A DNA stretch of 64,000 bases from Actinomadura montaniterrae (GTDB lineage Bacteria; Actinomycetota; Actinomycetes; Streptosporangiales; Streptosporangiaceae), in contig NZ_WBMR01000005.1 in the NCBI RefSeq assembly GCF_008923365.1, positions 52,844 to 116,843 of the forward strand. The letters run 5' to 3'. The number at the start of each line of letters is the position of its first letter. Positions within the stretch are counted from its first letter, which is position 1. Positions 18,140 through 28,582 of this stretch are shown in pieces. A program made the position numbers and the translations under genes. The notes under the pieces were generated by a model that saw only the letters and a program-made list of their open reading frames with translations, was not told where the DNA came from and searched no databases.

Positions 18140-20181
18140 CGCTCCTCGTGGTGCGGGACCTGACGGTCCGGTACGCACCGGGCGTGCCCGCCGTCCGCGG
18201 GGTGGGCTTCGACGTCGGCGCGGGCGAGGTCCTCGGCGTCGTCGGCGAGTCCGGGTCGGGCAAGACGGCGCTGGCGCTGGCGATGGTGGGGCTGCTGCCG
18301 CCGGACGCGCGCGTCACGGGCTCGGTCCGGCTGCGCGGCGAGGAGCTGGTCGGACGGTCCGACGCCGAGCTGTCCCGGATCCGCGGCAGGGACCTGGCGA
18401 TGGTGTTCCAGGACCCGCTGTCCGCGCTGACGCCCGTCCACCCGGTCGGCGACCAGATCGCGGAGGCGGTCCGCATCCACTCGGGCGCGACGTGGCCGGC
18501 GGCGCGGGCCCGGGCCGTGGAGCTGCTCGACCTCGTCGGGATCCCCGGCGCCGCGCGGCGGGCCCGCGCCTGCCCGCACGAGTTCTCCGGCGGGATGCGG
18601 CAGCGCGTGATGATCGCGATGGCGATCGCCAACGACCCGGTCGCGATCGTCGCGGACGAGCCGACGACGGCGCTGGACGTGACCGTGCAGGCGCAGGTCC
18701 TGGACGTGCTGAAGGCCGCGAAGGAGGCCACCGGCGCCGCGATCGTGCTGATCACCCACGACCTCGGCGTCGTCGCCGGGTTCGCCGACCGGATCATGGT
18801 GATGCACGCGGGCCGGGCGGTGGAGTCGGGGCCGGTGGAGGAGGTGTACCGGCGCCCGCGGATGCCGTACACGATCGGGCTGCTGCAGTCGCTGCCGCGG
18901 ATGGGCGCGGCCGGGGCCGCCCGCCCGGCGCCGGTCGACGGGGCCTCGCCCGAGGCGCCGGCGGCGGGCGGCGGGTGCGCCTTCCGGCCGCGCTGCCCCG
19001 TCGCGGTGGACGCGTGCGGCGGCCGGGACCCGGAGCCGGTCCTGGTCGGGCCGTCCGGGCACACGGCCGCGTGCGTCAACACCGAGGCGACCGCCGACCC
19101 GGACGCGGTGTTCCCGCTGCCCGACGCCGTGCCGCGGCCCGCGCGCCCGCCCCGGCGCGAGCGGCCCGTCGTCCTGGAGGTGGACGGCCTGGTCCGCCAC
19201 CATCCGCTGTACCGGGGGACGCTGCTCAGGCGGCGCGCGGGCACCGTCCACGCTGTGGACGGCATCGGGTTCGACGTCCGGGAGGCCGAGACGCTCGCGC
19301 TCGTGGGGGAGTCGGGCTGCGGCAAGACGACGGCGCTGATGGAGATCCTGCGGCTGGCGCGCCCGCAGCGCGGAAGCGTCGCCGTGCTCGGGCAGGACAC
19401 CGCCGCGCTGCGCCCGGCGCGCCGCAAGGCGCTGCGACGCGACGTCCAGGTCGTCTTCCAGGACCCGTTCACGTCCCTCGATCCCCGGATGCGCGTCGCC
19501 GACATCATCGCCGAGCCGTTCGCGGCGCACGGCCTGCGGGCACCGCGCGGGCGCGTCCGGGAGCTGCTCGACCTGGTGGGGCTGGAGCCGGCCCATGCCG
19601 GGCGGTACCCGCACGGGCTGTCCGGCGGGCAGCGGCAGCGCGTCGGCATCGCGCGGGCGCTCGCGCTGGAGCCGCGGCTCCTGCTGCTGGACGAGCCCGT
19701 CGCGGCGCTGGACGTGTCGGTCCAGGCGGGCGTCATGGACCTGCTCGAAGGCCTGCGCAACCGCCTCGGCATCGCGTACCTGTTCGTGGCGCACGATCTG
19801 GCGGTCGTACACCGCATCGCCGACCGCGTCGCCGTCATGTACATGGGACGCATTGTGGAGATCGGTTCCGTGGACGAGGTGTACGGACGGCCCGCCCACC
19901 CGTACACGCGCGCGCTGCTGGACGCGGTGCCGCTACCGGATCCCCGTCTGGAGCGCCGCCGACGTCGCGTCCCGCTGAGGGGAGACCTCCCCGACCCCAC
20001 GGCTCCGCCCGCGGGCTGCCGTTTCCGGTCGCGCTGCCCCCGTTACGCGGCCTTGGGCGCGGTGGACGCCCGCCGATGCGAAGAGCACGACCCCATGCCC
20101 CGCCCTATGAGCACCGACCGAGAAAGCGATCAATGGGCCGCCTGCCATCACCCCCTCGCCGAAGCCGGAGCCGGTTCGTGA
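18136..20181 (+). CDS. Fused double ATP-binding protein of a peptide-type ABC transporter (DppD-DppF)
   Basis: A 681-residue protein carrying both ATPases of the transporter in one chain. The first domain (about residues 1-330) has GESGSGKT, FSGGMRQR and IVADEPTTALD and ends with the oligopeptide-type Cys-rich tail (CAFRPRCPVAVDAC). The second (about 345-670) has GESGCGKT near residue 391, LSGGQRQR and LLLLDEPVAALD, and its own tail (CRFRSRCPRY). In many bacteria these are two genes, but fusions are well known. The start GTG overlaps the upstream stop by 4 bases. It supplies ATP energy for the permease pair. Confidence 0.92.
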
Positions 20182-21860
20182 AACGCCCCTTGGGCGCCCT
20201 TCTGCTCGCCGCCGCGACCGCGGTCGCCGCCGGATGCGGCGGACCGGGCCCCGGAGAGGCGACGACCCGCGCGGCCGGCGGGCTGCCCGCGTCGGACGTC
20301 AACCCGACGCCGCGCGACCACGTCCGCAACGGCGGCACGCTCCGCTGGCCGCTCCCCGAGTTCCCGTCGCAGTGGAACTTCAACGATGTCAACGGGACGA
20401 AAGGCTCGGTCGAGCAGGTGATCCAGGGCGCGCTGCCCCACCTCATGCGCGCCGACGAGAAGGCCGTCCCGCACCCCGTGCCCGAGTACCTCCGCTCGGC
20501 GGAACTGCGGCGCAGCGGTCGCGGCCAGGTCGTCACCTACCGGCTCAACCCCGACGCGCACTGGTCCGACGGCCGGCCCCTCAGCTATCGCGACTTCGCC
20601 GCGCAGGCGCGCGCGCTGTCCGGCCGCGACCCCGGCTACGAGGTCTCCACCATCACCGGATACAAGGAGATCCAGCGCATCGAGCAAGGCGCGGACCCCC
20701 ACACCGTCAAGGTGACCTTCGCGGGGACGTACGCGGACTGGCGGAGCCTGTTCAGCCCCCTCTATCCGGCGGTGGCCTACTCGACGCCCGCCGCGTTCAA
20801 CACGGGCTGGATCGACCGCATGCCGGTCACCGCGGGCCCGTTCCGTCTCGAGAGGATCGACCAGACGGCCGAGACCGTCACGATGGTCCGCGATTCAGGC
20901 TGGTGGGGCCCGCCCGCCAAGCTCGACCGGATCGTCTACCGGGCGATGGACACCAGCGCGATGCCCGGCGCGTTCGCCGCCAACGAGATCGACCTGATGG
21001 ACGTCGGCATGGACGCGGGCGCCCTGCGCCGCGCCGAGTCCGTCCCCGGGGCGGTCGTGCGCAGGGCCGGCGGCCCCGACTGGCGGCACTTCACGTTCAA
21101 CGCCGCCGGGCCGATCCTGTCCGACCCGCGGGTCCGGCGCGCCGTCATGCTCGGCATCGACCGCCGCGCCATCGCCCGCTCCGACCTGTCCGGGCTGGGC
21201 GTGCCGATCCAGACGCTCGGCAACCACTTCTACGTCAACACCCAGGACGGCTACCAGGACGACTCGGGGGACCTGGGCGGCTACGACCCGGCGGCCGCGC
21301 GGCGGCTCCTCGACCAGGCCGGCTGGACCCGGCACGGCCGGTACCGCGCGAAGGGCGGCCGGACGCTCGCGCTGCGGTTCGTCATCCCCTCCGGCGTCCC
21401 GATCAGCGAGCAGGAAGGGGAGCTCACGCGCGCGCTACTGCGGCGCATAGGCGTCCGGGTGGACATCGACGCCGTCCCCGCCGACGACGTGTTCGACCAC
21501 TACGTCACCCCCGGGAACTTCGACATCGTCCCGTTCTCCTGGCTGGGCACGTCGTTCCCCGTGTCGCCCATGAAAGCGGTCTTCGCGCGGCCGCACGGGG
21601 ACCGCGTCCAGCAGAACTATTCGCGCACGGGAACGGCCGCCATCGACGCGGCCATGGACCGCGCGATCGCGGAGGTCGATCCTGCGAGGATTCACGTCCT
21701 TGTGAACGAGGCGGATCGGCTGGTCTGGCAGCAGGCCACCGTCCTGCCCCTGTACCAGCGTCCCCAGCTCGTCGCGGTGCGCGCCGACCTGGCCAACATG
21801 GGCGCCCGCGGCTTCTACGAGCCCGGCTACCAGGACATCGGCTTCACGAGCCCGGGGTGA
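20178..21860 (+). CDS. Peptide-type ABC transporter substrate-binding lipoprotein (SBP family 5)
   Basis: A 560-residue extracellular binding protein that closes the operon. A lipoprotein signal ends at TAVAAGC, giving a lipidated Cys near residue 20. The mature protein has the family-5 pattern: NGGTLRW, a DAHWSDGRPLSYRDF segment, ITGPFRLE-like core (PVTAGPFRLERID) and late VLPLYQRPQL. The GTG at 20178 overlaps the ATPase stop by 4 bases. A binding gene in last position is unusual, since it is often first. The ligand is unknown; peptides are the default for the family. Confidence 0.9.
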   Translation: MKRPLGALLLAAATAVAAGCGGPGPGEATTRAAGGLPASDVNPTPRDHVRNGGTLRWPLPEFPSQWNFNDVNGTKGSVEQVIQGALPHLMRADEKAVPHPVPEYLRSAELRRSGRGQVVTYRLNPDAHWSDGRPLSYRDFAAQARALSGRDPGYEVSTITGYKEIQRIEQGADPHTVKVTFAGTYADWRSLFSPLYPAVAYSTPAAFNTGWIDRMPVTAGPFRLERIDQTAETVTMVRDSGWWGPPAKLDRIVYRAMDTSAMPGAFAANEIDLMDVGMDAGALRRAESVPGAVVRRAGGPDWRHFTFNAAGPILSDPRVRRAVMLGIDRRAIARSDLSGLGVPIQTLGNHFYVNTQDGYQDDSGDLGGYDPAAARRLLDQAGWTRHGRYRAKGGRTLALRFVIPSGVPISEQEGELTRALLRRIGVRVDIDAVPADDVFDHYVTPGNFDIVPFSWLGTSFPVSPMKAVFARPHGDRVQQNYSRTGTAAIDAAMDRAIAEVDPARIHVLVNEADRLVWQQATVLPLYQRPQLVAVRADLANMGARGFYEPGYQDIGFTSPG

Positions 21861-21873
21861 GCGCGGCGCCCGG

Positions 21874-22578
21874 CTAGGGGAAGCCGATCTCGACGCCCTT
21901 GCGGTCGCTGGTGTAGCGGGCGTTCCACACGTACATCTTCAGGTCGCCGGCGGACAGCGCGTCCTTGACCGGCAGGTCCGTCGCGATCCGCACCAGGTAG
22001 GAGGCGCCCGCGGGCATCATCTGGTCGCCGTCGTCGTTGACCGGCGCCTTCGACCCGCCGAGCCGGGCGGTGATCTTGCTGTGGTTGGGCAGGGTGCACA
22101 GGTCGTCGGGGATGCCCGGCTGCGGCATGCAGCGGCCCTGCGCGTCCGCCGGGACCTGCGACTTCGGCATGAACAGGTCCGCCGGGAAGTCCAGCAGGAC
22201 GGGCCTGCGCTGGCTGTTGGTGAGGACGTAGTCGGCGTAGGCGTACGTCGTGCCGGACGGCGGCGCCTCGGTCGCGCCGAGCGGCTGCCGGTCCGTCCCG
22301 GCCTTCACGGCGGCGAGGCTGTAGCCGTAGCCCTCGGGGGTGGTGAAGTTGACGGGCGGCCCGGTCTTCGGCAGCGGGGCGGCGCTCTGCGACCCGGTCT
22401 CGCCCTGGCTGGCGAGCGACGGCCGGCCGGTGCCGCCCGCGTCGCCGGACGGCCGGAAGTAGACGATCCCGGCGGCGACGGCGGCGATGCCCACGACGCC
22501 CGTGAGGGCGCCGGCGAGGCCGAGCCGGCCCGCGCCGCTCTTCCTTCTTCGGCGGTGTGAGTGGTAGCTGTTCGACAC
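21874..22578 (-). CDS. Membrane-anchored extracytoplasmic protein of unknown function
   Basis: A 234-residue protein I do not recognise. A short basic N-terminus (HRRRRKSG) precedes one membrane helix (about residues 19-43), then a Gly/Ser/Gln linker and a compact outside domain of about 150 residues with two nearby cysteines (GRCMPQPGIPDDLCTLP) that may form a disulfide. The domain has the beta-rich look of DUF4352-like actinomycete proteins (DYVLTNSQRRPVLLDFPADLF), which I offer only as a possibility. It converges on the ABC operon, 13 bases from its stop. Confidence 0.7.
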   Translation of the reverse strand: MSNSYHSHRRRRKSGAGRLGLAGALTGVVGIAAVAAGIVYFRPSGDAGGTGRPSLASQGETGSQSAAPLPKTGPPVNFTTPEGYGYSLAAVKAGTDRQPLGATEAPPSGTTYAYADYVLTNSQRRPVLLDFPADLFMPKSQVPADAQGRCMPQPGIPDDLCTLPNHSKITARLGGSKAPVNDDGDQMMPAGASYLVRIATDLPVKDALSAGDLKMYVWNARYTSDRKGVEIGFP

Positions 22579-22719
22579 GTTCCTCGTGCTCCCTCGGGCC
22601 CGTTTCCTGCCCAGTAAGCGCGTCCTGCCTGCAGGGGCCAGTCACGATACAGGACGGCCGGAACCGTGGCGGCCGGGCCTCCCCGGCCGGGGAAGCGGCG
22701 GAACCACCTGGTCAGGACC

Positions 22720-24006
22720 TTACGAAGTGCGTCCGACAAGGGCGTCACGGCCGAGCCCGCGCAGCGAGGCGTCGAGCACCTGCGCGGTGTGCGCGACCGC
22801 GATGTGCGCGCCGCGGCGTTGCAGCGCTGTGGCGATCTGCATGGAGCAGCCGGGGTTGGCGGCGACGAGTAGTTCGGCTCCGGTGGCGTCCACGTTCACC
22901 GCCTTGCGGTCGCCCAATGCGGAGGCGGCCTCCGGCTGGAGGAGATTGTAGGTGCCGGCGGATCCGCAGCAGAGGTCCGGTTCGGCTATCTCCATGACGG
23001 TCAGCTCCGGGATGCCGCCCAGCAGGGCCCGCGGCTGGGCGCGGACGCCCTGCGCATGGGACAGATGGCACGCGTCGTGGTAGGCGAGCGTGACCGGAAG
23101 TGGCCGACGTTCCGCGCGGGGCCCGAGTTCCACGAGGAACTCGGCGAGGTCCCTGGTCTTGGCCGACAGCGCCTCGGCTCGGGCGGCCCACGCCGGGTCG
23201 TCGGCGAGCAGCGCCCGGTACTCCTTCATCGCCGAGCCGCAGCCCGCGGAGTTCACCACGATGACGTCGGCGGACTCGAAGGTCTCGACCGTCCGGCGGG
23301 CGAAGGCGCGGGCCTCGTCCTCGCGGCCGGAGTGCAGCGACAGTGCGCCGCAGCACCCCTGGTTCCCGGGGATGACCACGTCGCAGCCCTCTAGCGCGAG
23401 GACGCGCGCGGTGGCCGCGTTGACGCCGGGGAAGAACTCGCCCTGGACGCAGCCCGTCAGCATCCCGACCGTCGCGCGGCGCTTGCCGCGCGCGGCGACG
23501 AACTCGGGCAGGCGCGGCGCCTTGCCAAGGGGCGGCGCGAGACGTTCCATCGCCGCGACGGACGGCGAGATGCGTTCCAGGACGCCGCTGCGCCGCACCA
23601 GCCGGTCCAGACCCGACTTCTGGTAGGCACGCAGCGGTCCGCGGAGCGCGCGCAGACGCCGCCTGTACGGGAACAGGCGGAAGATCGCCTCGCGTATGGC
23701 CCGTTCCTTGAGCGAACGGGGATGCTCGCGTTCCACCTCCGCCCGCGTCGTCTCGATGAGCCGGTCGTACTGCACGCCGGACGGGCACGCCGTCACGCAC
23801 GCCATGCATCCGAGGCACTGGTCGAAGTGCTGCACCATCGGCGCGTTGAGGGGCGCGCCCTCGGCGTGCTGCTGCATGAGGTGGATGCGTCCGCGCGGGG
23901 AGTCCATCTCCTCGCCCCACAGCACGTAGGTGGGGCACGTCGGCAGGCAGAAACCGCAGTGCACGCAGTCCCCGAGGAGTTTCGGGAGGTCGTCCTGGGC
24001 GCTCAT
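22720..24006 (-). CDS. glcF: Glycolate oxidase iron-sulfur subunit-like protein
   Basis: A 428-residue electron-transfer subunit. Two [4Fe-4S] motifs are at the N-terminus: CVHCGFCLPTCPTY and CLGCMACVTACPSG. The C-terminal half has the two CCG cysteine-rich domains (GCCGALSLHSG and LCCGSAGTYNLL) that bind further cluster or haem-like cofactors. It passes electrons from the GlcD/GlcE flavoproteins to the membrane. The ATG at 24006 abuts the glcE stop with no gap, so the three genes are cotranscribed. Lactate-utilisation LutA-type proteins share the fold, but the fusion of ferredoxin and two CCG domains and the glcD/glcE neighbours favour GlcF. Confidence 0.9.
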   Translation of the reverse strand: MSAQDDLPKLLGDCVHCGFCLPTCPTYVLWGEEMDSPRGRIHLMQQHAEGAPLNAPMVQHFDQCLGCMACVTACPSGVQYDRLIETTRAEVEREHPRSLKERAIREAIFRLFPYRRRLRALRGPLRAYQKSGLDRLVRRSGVLERISPSVAAMERLAPPLGKAPRLPEFVAARGKRRATVGMLTGCVQGEFFPGVNAATARVLALEGCDVVIPGNQGCCGALSLHSGREDEARAFARRTVETFESADVIVVNSAGCGSAMKEYRALLADDPAWAARAEALSAKTRDLAEFLVELGPRAERRPLPVTLAYHDACHLSHAQGVRAQPRALLGGIPELTVMEIAEPDLCCGSAGTYNLLQPEAASALGDRKAVNVDATGAELLVAANPGCSMQIATALQRRGAHIAVAHTAQVLDASLRGLGRDALVGRTS

Positions 24007-25212
24007 TCAGATTCCTCCCACGAAGCGGCCGGGGGACAGCCGATGATCGGGATCGAACTGGTCCTTCACCCGGCGCATCAACGAGAGGGCCGGAACCGGC
24101 CCCCACGGATCGATTTCACTGCGCACATCCTGCGGCGCGTAGCGGACGACGGCGCCGCCCTTGTGGCGGCCTAGGACGTCGCGTAGTGCGCCGAGCGTTG
24201 CGGCCACTTCCTCGGCCGCCATCCCGGAGGGGAGACCGATCTGTCCGTGTCCGCTGCCGCTCCATGTCATCGCCACGTCGTGCTGTAGGCCGTCGACAAG
24301 GCCGATGAGTTCGCGGAGGGACGGCGGTGGTGCGGTCACGTCGATGAGGGTGGTGCCGTCCGGGTAAAGGCCCCAGCCGTCCGGCGCCTCCTCGGTGACC
24401 CGGGCATCGCCGCCGAGGAGCTTGACGAGCTGCCCAGCGCGCGCGGCGACACCGTCCGGGACGCCTTCCAGCAGCGCCGCGACCGTCCCAGGACCGATGT
24501 ACTCGAGAGCACTCGGCGCAGTGGGGGAGTGCAGGACGGCCTGGACGGCCTCGTGCGCCTCCTCCGGGCCGCTCACCCGGCGCGTGACCCACGCCGCCGC
24601 GGCCGGCACCGGATGCAGGCGGAACGTCGCCTCCACGATGAGCCCGAGCGTCCCGTACGAGCCGGAGAACAGCCGCCCCAGGTCGTAGCCCGCGACGTTC
24701 TTGACGACCTTTCCGCCGGACCGTGCGATCTTCCCGTCGGCCCGGACGACCGTGAGCCCGATGACCAGGTTGCGCGGCGTCCCGAACAGCGTGCGTAGCG
24801 GGCCGGCGGCCCCGCTGGCGATCGTCCCGCCGACCGTGGAGCCGGGCAGCGGGACGTCCAGGGACAGCCGCTGCCCCTTCTCCGCGAGCAGCCCGGCCAG
24901 CGTCTCCAGCGGCAGGCCGGCCTCCGCGGTGGCGACGAGGTCGCCGGAGGCGTGCTCGACCAGCCTGTCCAGCCGGTGGGTGTCCACGAGCAGGTCGCAG
25001 CCCCGCGGAGGCGTCCCCCAGTCCAGCCGCGTCTCGGCGCCGCGCGGGACCACGGACAGGCCCTGCTCGGCGGCGACGCGCATCACCTCCGCGGCCTCCG
25101 CGACCGACGACGGCGCCGCCACCAGCGCGGGCTGCACGCCCAGCACGCCCTCCTCGGGCTCGCCGGCGCGGACGTCGTCGCAGACCTTCGCCAGAGCCTC
25201 CAACGGCCGCAT
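24007..25212 (-). CDS. glcE: Glycolate oxidase FAD-binding subunit-like protein
   Basis: A 401-residue flavoprotein of the FAD-linked oxidase family. It carries the FAD-binding segment with PLPGSTVGGTIASG, GLTVVRADG and GGKVVKNVAGYDLGRLFSGSYGTLG split across the domain. It works with GlcD in oxidising glycolate to glyoxylate. The ATG at 25212 overlaps the glcD stop by one base (TGATG), which fixes the start; the much longer open frame extending to 26697 is a shadow over glcD. Shorter than GlcD because it lacks the full C-terminal oxidase cap, as usual. Confidence 0.88.
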   Translation of the reverse strand: MRPLEALAKVCDDVRAGEPEEGVLGVQPALVAAPSSVAEAAEVMRVAAEQGLSVVPRGAETRLDWGTPPRGCDLLVDTHRLDRLVEHASGDLVATAEAGLPLETLAGLLAEKGQRLSLDVPLPGSTVGGTIASGAAGPLRTLFGTPRNLVIGLTVVRADGKIARSGGKVVKNVAGYDLGRLFSGSYGTLGLIVEATFRLHPVPAAAAWVTRRVSGPEEAHEAVQAVLHSPTAPSALEYIGPGTVAALLEGVPDGVAARAGQLVKLLGGDARVTEEAPDGWGLYPDGTTLIDVTAPPPSLRELIGLVDGLQHDVAMTWSGSGHGQIGLPSGMAAEEVAATLGALRDVLGRHKGGAVVRYAPQDVRSEIDPWGPVPALSLMRRVKDQFDPDHRLSPGRFVGGI

Positions 25213-26672
25213 CAGAAGATGTCCGCCTTTCCCTCGTACGGGTGCGGGCCCTTCCGCACGCCCGGGACCTCGCCGCACAGCCGCGGCGTGGGGAAGACCT
25301 TCCCCGGGTTGCACAGTCCCGCGGGATCGAACCCGCAGCGGACCATCTGCATCGTGTCCAGATCGGTGTCGGTGAACATCCGCGGCATGTAGCGGGACTT
25401 GTCGACGCCCACGCCGTGCTCGCCGGTGATGGACCCGCCGTGCTCGATGCACAGGTCGAGGATCGCGCCCGACACCTCCTCGGCGCGCTCCGCGGCGCCC
25501 GGCTCGGCGTCGTCGAACAGCACCAGCGGATGCAGGTTGCCGTCCCCGGCGTGGAACACGTTCGCGACCCGCACGCCCGACTCGGCCGACAGCGCGTCGA
25601 TCCGCGCCAGCACCTTCGGCAGCGCGGTTCGCGGGATGACGCCGTCCTGCACGATGTAGGCGGGGCTGATCCGGCCGACCGCCGCGAACGCCGACTTGCG
25701 CCCCGTCCAGATCAGCGCGCGCTCCGCGTCGTCCGCCGCGATCCGGATCTCGAACGCGCCCGCGTCCCGGCACAGCCGCTCCACCTCGGCGAACTGCGCG
25801 GCGACCTCCGCGTCCGGGCCGTCCAGCTCCACGATCAGCACCGCGCCCGCGCCCGGCGGGTACTCGCAGCGCACCGCCGCCTCCGCCGCCTCGATCGACA
25901 GCGCGTCCATCATCTCGATCGCCGCCGGCACCATCCCCGCGCCGATGATCGCCGACACCGCCGTGCCGCCCGCCTCGATCGAGTCGAACGCCGCGAGCAG
26001 CGTCTGCACGGTCTCCGGCACCCGCGTCAGCCGCACCGTGATCTTGGTGGTGATGCCGAGCGTGCCCTCCGCCCCGACGAACACGCCGAGCAGGTCGTAG
26101 CCGGGGCCGTCCGCCGCCAGCTCCACCAGCTCGCCGTCCGGCGTGACGACCTCGCACGCGAGCACGTGGTGGGCGGTGAACCCGTACTTCAGGCAGTGCG
26201 CGCCGCCGGAGTTCTCCGCCACGTTCCCGCCGACCGAGCAGATCTGCTGGCTGGACGGGTCGGGCGCGAAGTAGTACCCGTACGGGCGGACGGCCCGCGT
26301 CACGTCCAGGTTGATCACGCCGGGCTCGACCACGGCCCGCTGCCCCGGGACGTCGATCTCCAGGATCCGCCGCATCCGGGACGTGACGATCAGCACCCCG
26401 TCCGCGCGGGGGAGCGCCCCGCCGGACAGGCCCGTCCCGGACCCGCGCGCCACGTAGGGGACGCCCGCGTCCGCGCACGCGCGCACGATCGCCGCGATCT
26501 CCTCGGCGGTGTCGGGCAGCACGACGATGCCGGGCGTCGACCGGTGGTTGGTGAGGCCGTCGCACTCGTAGGTGCGCAGCCGCACCGGGTCGGTGATCAC
26601 CCGGTCGGGCCCGAGCAGCGCGTCCAGGCGCGGGCCCAGCGCCTTCAGTAGCGGTTCCATCCCCTCCACCAT
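25212..26672 (-). CDS. glcD: Glycolate oxidase catalytic FAD subunit-like protein
   Basis: A 486-residue FAD-linked oxidase. The PCMH FAD domain contains VVLPDTAEEIAAIVRAC, RGSGTGLSGGALP and CSVGGNVAENSGGAHCLKYG; the C-terminal cap has HAGDGNLHPLVLF and ITGEHGVGVDKSRYM, which hold catalytic His residues in the D-lactate/glycolate oxidase group. Glycolate is the best guess because glcE and glcF follow and malate synthase precedes; D-lactate or 2-hydroxyglutarate cannot be excluded. The start is ambiguous: ATG at 26672 has GGGAGG almost touching it, while ATG at 26660 has it 12 bases away. First gene of glcDEF. Confidence 0.9.
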   Translation of the reverse strand: MVEGMEPLLKALGPRLDALLGPDRVITDPVRLRTYECDGLTNHRSTPGIVVLPDTAEEIAAIVRACADAGVPYVARGSGTGLSGGALPRADGVLIVTSRMRRILEIDVPGQRAVVEPGVINLDVTRAVRPYGYYFAPDPSSQQICSVGGNVAENSGGAHCLKYGFTAHHVLACEVVTPDGELVELAADGPGYDLLGVFVGAEGTLGITTKITVRLTRVPETVQTLLAAFDSIEAGGTAVSAIIGAGMVPAAIEMMDALSIEAAEAAVRCEYPPGAGAVLIVELDGPDAEVAAQFAEVERLCRDAGAFEIRIAADDAERALIWTGRKSAFAAVGRISPAYIVQDGVIPRTALPKVLARIDALSAESGVRVANVFHAGDGNLHPLVLFDDAEPGAAERAEEVSGAILDLCIEHGGSITGEHGVGVDKSRYMPRMFTDTDLDTMQMVRCGFDPAGLCNPGKVFPTPRLCGEVPGVRKGPHPYEGKADIF

Positions 26673-26697
26673 CCTCCCGGCCCCCCGCGAACGGCAA

Positions 26698-26729
26698 GAT
26701 CGGACCGCCCGGTCCCGGGCGGCCCGATC
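26698..26729 (-). terminator. Hairpin between malate synthase and glcD
   Basis: A 15-bp stem with one mismatch (GATCGG-A-CCGCCCGG / CCGGGCGG-C-CCGATC) and a 2-base loop, followed on the minus strand by TTGCCGTT. It lies 12 bases after the aceB stop and 26 before the glcD start. It would end or attenuate aceB transcription, so glcDEF may need its own promoter. Confidence 0.6.
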
Positions 26730-26740
26730 GTCGCGTCAGA

Positions 26741-28348
26741 TCACGGGAACTGCTGGTAGGCGGGGGTGGTGAGGAACTCGGAGTACTCGTCCGCGAGCGT
26801 GACCTCCTTGAAGAGGGTCACCGCCTGCGCGTAGCGCGGCTCGTTGTAGGCGTCGCCGAGCTCGGCGCGGATCTTGGCCAGCTCCTCGTCCAGGAGCTGC
26901 TCGACCCACTCCTTGGTGATCTTCTTGCCCTCGGCGGTGGAGACGCCGTTGTAGATCCACTGCCACACCTGCGAGCGGGAGATCTCCGCGGTGGCGGCGT
27001 CCTCCATGAGGTTGTGGATGGCGACGGCGCCGGAGCCGTTCAGCCAGGTGGCGAGGTAGCGCAGCGCGACGTCGACGTTGCCCCGCAGGCCCGCCTCGGT
27101 GATGTCGCCGGGGGTGGCCTTGACGTTGAGCAGGTCGGCGGCGGAGACGCTGACGTCCTCGCGGAGCCGGTCGCGCTGGTTCGGCTTGTCGCCCAGCACG
27201 CCGTCGAAGACCTCGCGGCAGACCGGGACGAGGTCGGGGTGGGCGACCCAGGAGCCGTCGAAGCCGTCGCCGGACTCGCGGGTCTTGTCGGCCCGGACCT
27301 TCTCCAGCGCGACCTTGTTGACCTCCTCGTCCTTGCGGGACGGGATGAACGCGGCCATGCCGCCGATCGCGTGCGCGCCGCGCTTGTGGCAGGTGCGGAC
27401 GAGCAGCTCGGTGTAGGCGCGCATGAACGGCGCGGTCATGGTGATCGCGTTGCGCTCGGGCAGCACGAAGTCGGCGCCGCGGTCGCGGAACTTCTTGATC
27501 ACCGAGAACAGGTAGTCCCAGCGGCCGGCGTTCAGGCCGGCGGAGTGGTCGCGCAGCTCGTAGAGGATCTCCTCCATCTCGAACGCGGCCGGGATCGTCT
27601 CGATCAGCACGGTCGCGCGGATCGTGCCGCGCGGGATCTCCAGGGCGTCCTGGGCGAGGTTGAAGGCGTCGTTCCAGAGCCGCGCCTCCAGGTGGCTCTC
27701 CATCTTCGGCAGGTAGAAGTAGGGGCCCTTGCCCTTGTCCAGCTGCCGGCGGGCGCTGTGGAAGAAGTACAGCCCGAAGTCGAACAGCGACCCCGACATC
27801 GGCTCGCCGTCGACGAGGAGGTGCTTCTCCTCCATGTGCCAGCCGCGGGGGCGCACGACGATGGTGGCCAGCTCGGCGTCGTCCTTGAGCGCGTAGGACT
27901 TGCCGGACTTGGCGTCGGTGAAGTCGATGGTGCGGTCGAGGGCGTCGCGCAGGTTCAGCTGCCCCTCGATCATGTTGTTCCACAGCGGGGTGTTGGCGTC
28001 CTCGAAGTCCGCCAGCCACACCTTCGCGCCCGAGTTCAGCGCGTTGATGGTCATCTTCCGGTCGGTCGGGCCGGTGATCTCGACGCGGCGGTCCTCCAGG
28101 CCCGGCGCCGGGTCGGCGACCCGCCAGGTCTCGTCCGCGCGGACGGACGCGGTCTCGGGCAGGAAGTCGAGCGTCCCGCCCTCCGACAGCTTGCGCTGGC
28201 GCTCCGCGCGGGCCGCCAGCAGCTCTTTGCGGCGCCCGCCCAGCTCGCGCTGCAGGGCGGCGAGCAGGCCGAGCGCCTCGGGCGTCAGGATCTCCTCGTA
28301 CCGCTCCCCGAGAGGTCCGGCGACCTCGACACCTTCCAGTTCGGCCAT
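26741..28348 (-). CDS. aceB: Malate synthase A
   Basis: A 535-residue cytoplasmic enzyme condensing glyoxylate with acetyl-CoA to malate. Recognisable family segments include [61 protein letters not shown] and [11 protein letters not shown], and the C-terminal cap ends [12 protein letters not shown]. Length and motifs match the A-type (about 530 residues), not the 720-residue G-type. Its position just before glcDEF suggests use of glyoxylate made from glycolate; no isocitrate lyase is in the window. A repeat-like operator candidate lies 25-48 bases before the start. Confidence 0.95.
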   Translation of the reverse strand: MAELEGVEVAGPLGERYEEILTPEALGLLAALQRELGGRRKELLAARAERQRKLSEGGTLDFLPETASVRADETWRVADPAPGLEDRRVEITGPTDRKMTINALNSGAKVWLADFEDANTPLWNNMIEGQLNLRDALDRTIDFTDAKSGKSYALKDDAELATIVVRPRGWHMEEKHLLVDGEPMSGSLFDFGLYFFHSARRQLDKGKGPYFYLPKMESHLEARLWNDAFNLAQDALEIPRGTIRATVLIETIPAAFEMEEILYELRDHSAGLNAGRWDYLFSVIKKFRDRGADFVLPERNAITMTAPFMRAYTELLVRTCHKRGAHAIGGMAAFIPSRKDEEVNKVALEKVRADKTRESGDGFDGSWVAHPDLVPVCREVFDGVLGDKPNQRDRLREDVSVSAADLLNVKATPGDITEAGLRGNVDVALRYLATWLNGSGAVAIHNLMEDAATAEISRSQVWQWIYNGVSTAEGKKITKEWVEQLLDEELAKIRAELGDAYNEPRYAQAVTLFKEVTLADEYSEFLTTPAYQQFP

Positions 28349-28372
28349 CTGCTCGCCCTTTCGTCTGGTGAA

Positions 28373-28396
28373 ATTCCACTTCTGTCTTATGGAGTA
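28373..28396 (-). promoter_or_regulatory. Candidate operator in front of aceB
   Basis: On the minus strand TCCATAAGACAGAAGTGGA forms an interrupted inverted repeat (TCCA, 11 bases, TGGA) in an AT-rich island 25-48 bases before the aceB start. IclR-type regulators of glyoxylate metabolism bind short palindromes of this general size. No regulator gene is nearby, so this is a pattern-level suggestion. Confidence 0.3.
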
Positions 28397-28582
28397 ACGC
28401 TACTCGGCGGTACAGAGCCCGGTCAAAGCGGGGCCGCCCGCCCGCCGTGCCGTTGACCTCCCCGCGCGCGCGGCGGGTACGCACCTGTCTTGGCGTCCCT
28501 ATAACCACGTGACCCGCGACGACGGCCCGTGAGACGATCCCGGGGAAGATACGGCCGCGCCGCGGCGTTCTACCGAGGACAT

